Assembly: GCA_900549665.1 (NCBI GenBank)
Contig: URPH01000019.1
Coordinates: 1-57,397 of the forward strand
Length of the DNA: 57,397 nt
Direction: 5' to 3'
DNA from: an uncultured Lachnospiraceae bacterium
GTDB taxonomy: Bacteria > Bacillota > Clostridia > Lachnospirales > Lachnospiraceae
The notes beneath the pieces were generated by a model that worked only from the letters and a program-made list of their open reading frames with translations, was not told the DNA's origin and did no database searches. The position numbers and the translations under genes are program-made. This document shows, one piece after another, positions 54,640 through 57,397 of the stretch (positions are counted from its first letter, which is position 1; every line of letters begins with the position of its first letter).

Positions 54640-54753
54640 CCCAACAACCTATAACCTCTGCACGTCTATTAATTAACCATCATGGCTGTTGCAAAGCAAT
54701 TAAGAATCCATGATGTTAATTAATAGACGCTAGCGAAATTTTGCCGAGTTGGG
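54640..54753 (+). repeat. Large palindrome downstream of the immunity gene
   Basis: CGTCTATTAATTAA-C-CATCATGG (54663-54684) pairs with CCATGATG-TTAATTAATAGACG (54708-54729). Inside is TTGC-AAA-GCAA, and an outer CCCAAC (54640-54645) pairs with GTTGGG (54748-54753). It resembles the giant elements in layout but lacks their conserved boxes. Confidence 0.7.
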
Positions 54754-54790
54754 TATACGGATGAACATAGCGAATTTAATATGCTGAAGT

Positions 54791-54833
54791 AACGCACTCT
54801 TAGTAACAAAATGTTGCGAAAGGGTGCGTTTTT
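54791..54833 (+). terminator. Terminator of the RHS/immunity operon
   Basis: AACGCACTCT (54791-54800) pairs with AGGGTGCGTT (54821-54830) with one mismatch, followed by TTTTT. The 54834-55140 stretch after it is A+T-rich and holds nothing I can recognise. Confidence 0.7.
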
Positions 54834-55149
54834 CTGAGAAGGTATTTTTATAAACGGTAAGGGTATTTTATAAAAGTCAGTATTACAAGCGGTATTTCAG
54901 ACACAAAAAATGGTCAAAAAAGCGATAATCTACTCGCAGATTTTTTTCATTATACTGGTAATTTTAAGAGATCCCTTGACGATCTAAAATCTACATGCTA
55001 CAACGGCACTCACCAGGGGGTATAAGGGAGAAAAAAGATTCCTTTTATAAGACAGATTATAGAGCTTCATAATTATTGCGAAGAATATCTGAAATATTCT
55101 GACATATAATATTTATATTTCCAGAATAAAGATATTTAGACATTAACAA

Positions 55150-55191
55150 AATCCAACAAGGATAATAATAGGATTCCTTGTTGGATTTTTT
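55150..55191 (+). terminator. Strong intrinsic terminator in the RHS/orphan intergenic region
   Basis: AATCCAACAAGGA (55150-55162) pairs perfectly with TCCTTGTTGGATT (55175-55187), followed by TTTTTT. No gene ending just before it was found, so it may be what remains of a lost gene. Confidence 0.85.
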
Positions 55192-55389
55192 ATGTTATGT
55201 AGTACTTATTACTTCAAATCTGTTAGTTCCAGAATCATTGCAAAACAACACTGTATTGCCATACGGAAAACAACCATTGTATATATCACACAGATTGCAT
55301 CATTGGTACAGATGTTCAAGTCTGGTGATGTGGTATTTGTAGTCAGCGTCAACCGGTTTGCAAGTATCTCACAGTTCTTCCAGTTTTGA
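55192..55389 (+). pseudogene. Possible serine-recombinase N-terminal remnant
   Basis: The 65-codon frame ends with FKSGDVVFVVSVNRFASISQ, which resembles the resolvase/invertase segment GD-hydrophobic-xSxDRxxR. A VSS-type word and KQ occur upstream, as in the opening of such recombinases. The rest of the protein is missing and the sequence just before the match looks decayed. It directly abuts the orphan RHS segment. Only a weak family-pattern match supports it. Confidence 0.3.
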
Positions 55390-57347
55390 AAGTTCTGTAT
55401 TCGAGAGTCAGATTCATGTCTTCAACAGCAGAAGCGGATACAAGCAATCAGGCGAGACAGGAAGCCGATACCGGGGAAACGACAGCAGACAATGCATCCG
55501 GTACCGGTAACAACGCCAATAACAATAAAAAAGGATCAAAAAGGGATGCCTTCCTGTATGGTGTCCTGATGGAAGCAGCAAGCTTTCTTCCCATAGCCAC
55601 ACCTGTGAAGCAGTGGATACAGGAACATGTAGACTTTTATGTCACGTGTGCTATAGTAAAAGAAAGTATTGATAACCGCGATGAACAGAAGACGGCTTAT
55701 CTTTATACGGATCTGAAAACGGTAGATTATGAAAAAGGCTATACAGCCTTTGATGCTGTAAATGATGTGATCAGCAGACAGACCGGAACCGGTCTTGAGG
55801 AAGCTGATTACCAGAGGATCAGCTATGTCAATGATATCAACCGAAGCAATGAGGAGGTGTTGTATGAGACCGTAGCCGGTGGCAACCGTGCAAACGGAAG
55901 CTTTGCTTACCGGTATGGAATACAGAGAGAAAGCTATAGCTATGAAGCAGCCGCAACCACAGCCGGCAGCCGGGCCTTTGACAGCTTAAGCATCAGTCAG
56001 AGTGGAAGCTATTATTATGACGGATATGGCAGTGTTTCCAACCTGTCAGCCGGAGAAGACAGTATCAGCTATACCTATGATGCCTATGGAAATATGCAGA
56101 AGACAGGCACCTATGGTGAGATCTCCACAGACAGTTCAGCCTATGGAAGTCCCTATGGCTACAACGGAGAATACAGCCATGCATTGACCGGTCTGCAGTA
56201 CCTGAGGGCAAGATATTACCAGGCCTCTACCGGAAGCTTTATCAGTAAAGACAGCTATGCCGGAAATATCCGGAATATCCCGAGTGCCAACCGGTACACA
56301 TATGGGGAAAATAATCCATTGGGATATGCGGATCCGAGTGGACATTCGGTGCTTTCGAAGATAAAGAGTGCTGTAAGCAAGGTAAAGACAGCGGTAACAA
56401 ATGCATGGAATACTGTAAAAAGTGCCGCCCAGACAATTATAACAGCAAACAGAACAACTATTACACCAAGAAAGTCAGGAGAATCCGTCAGTCAGTGGAA
56501 AGCCCGACAGGCCCAGGAAAAAGCGAAAAAATCCAGTGCAAAGGCAGATCTGGCCAGTGTGCCTCTAAATCTGTACGAAGGAACGAAAGGATGGCTGAGC
56601 CGGAAACTGCAGAACTGCGTTGAGCAGATTGATTCGTCAATATTTGGATCGGCGGTTTATGCTGCAGCGGATTTTGTATGTCAGGTAAAAAATGCGCCCT
56701 GTAAAGCCTTTGCATATTGCTTTAATTATGCGCAGGAAAAAATTCCGGATAAGGATCTGTCTCGTATCCTGACCGGTGTCGGAATGATAGTCGGAGGAGC
56801 TGGAAAAGTGACCGGAGCCGTGGCGCTGGCCGCTTTAAGTGCACCGCTTTGTGCTGCGGGAATTGGTGTGGCCGGAGAGATTGCGGCCGGAATTGTTGCA
56901 GCATCCGGAGGCGGAGATATCGCACAGGGTATCCAGGAGATTATGTATGGCTGGAATGGAGACAGTGAGAGCGAAAGCTTTAATCTGGTAAGAGATACTC
57001 TGTATTGTGGAAATGAAGAAGCATATCAGATTAGTACAGGAATTGCAGCAGCCAGTGCAGATTTAGGGAAACTGCTGGAAGTGGGGCTTACAAAAATAGC
57101 CGCTAAAAAAGCTGCAAAATCTGCAGCCAAGGAAGCCGCAGAAGCTGTTGCCAAAGATGCGGCGGAAACTGCAGCCAAGGAAGCCGTAGAGTCGGCGGCC
57201 AAAGGAGCCGGAGGTCTGATAGATGAAGCCGTAGAGTCGACAGCCAAGGAAGCCGCAGAATCCGCAATCAAAGAAGGCGTAAAACAGGGTACAAAAGACG
57301 CAATAGAGGATGTAGCAGAAAATAGTGTAGATGATCTGCTCAAATAA
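55386..57347 (+). pseudogene. Orphan RHS C-terminal segment lacking the toxin tip
   Basis: This frame (653 codons, opening at a TTG with no RBS) is a second copy of the region from the acidic linker of the large RHS protein onward. It contains FLYGVLMEAASFLPIATPVK, the RHS core GLQYLRARYYQASTGSFISK, and the pre-toxin region up to GTKDAIEDVAENSV. It has no YD repeats and no signal peptide. It stops at 57347, exactly where the large protein passes into its variable toxin tip, after an Ala/Glu-rich repeat (ESAAKEAAE type). Probably a silent or displaced RHS-CT cassette that lost its toxin. Confidence 0.85.
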
Positions 57348-57349
57348 AA

Positions 57350-57397
57350 TGTACCCTATAAAGTGGACACGATAAGAAGAAGGGAACCTAAAAAGTG
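57350..57397 (+). mobile_element. Probable terminal sequence of an IS3-family-like element
   Basis: TGTACCCTATAAAGTGGACA begins 3 bases after the orphan stop and resembles IS3-family end sequences (TGTACCC...GTGGACA). It runs off the window, so transposase and the other end cannot be seen. Confidence 0.4.

Overview
The window looks like chromosomal DNA of an anaerobic Firmicute of the Lachnospiraceae/Clostridia type. The signs are a moderate-to-low G+C content, AGGAGG-type ribosome binding sites, a CotS-like spore-coat kinase relative, a type-3 ProRS, a YolD/Y-family polymerase pair, a DUF2975/XRE cassette and a WapA-like YD-repeat protein. I cannot name the species. Most genes lie on the + strand.

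Layout. 1-7.8 kb: AraC regulator, a Y-family polymerase with its YolD partner behind a degenerate SOS-like box, LysR regulator with a flavodoxin, a GNAT remnant, an alpha/beta hydrolase with a DUF6796-like membrane protein, and a MATE exporter. 7.9-13 kb: a DUF4234-like membrane protein (minus) and three consecutive large lipoproteins. 13-19 kb: YitT transporter (minus), a DEDDh exonuclease, a D,D-carboxypeptidase (minus), trmB and a cation/proton antiporter (minus). 19.3-25 kb: tRNA-Pro(CGG), an Rpn/PD-(D/E)XK nuclease, a broken VOC gene, and two DUF2975-type/XRE cassettes, the second continuing into DUF4173 and zinc-ribbon genes. 25-31.8 kb: a two-component system, an RluA-type pseudouridine synthase, an AI-2E-type membrane protein, proS and ackA. 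31.8-36.1 kb: an envelope module of GT-C glycosyltransferase, MBOAT acyltransferase and SGNH protein. 36-43.8 kb: YgjP-type metallopeptidase, cca, a CotS-like protein, a PEGA lipoprotein, a phosphohexomutase, MazG and HU. 44-57.4 kb: a 3292-residue secreted YD-repeat/RHS protein with a TNT-type NAD glycohydrolase tip, a small probable immunity gene, and an orphan second copy of the RHS C-terminal region. The orphan stops where the toxin tip should begin, next to a probable IS end.

The most unusual signal is non-coding. Two giant imperfect hairpins (17508-17782, read on the minus strand, and 22064-22270 on the plus strand) share conserved internal boxes and an apical-loop sequence. Their stems differ in sequence yet keep base pairing, including compensatory changes. 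They look like two members of one structured element family that I do not recognise. Smaller palindromic repeats are also scattered through the window: three near-identical copies of a 55-60 bp element, and further hairpins near 14.05, 21.9, 37.1 and 54.7 kb.

Functionally most of the window is housekeeping or envelope biology (tRNA maturation and charging, acetate and sugar-phosphate metabolism, peptidoglycan and polymer modification). The accessory content is concentrated at 19.5-25 kb and in the RHS locus.
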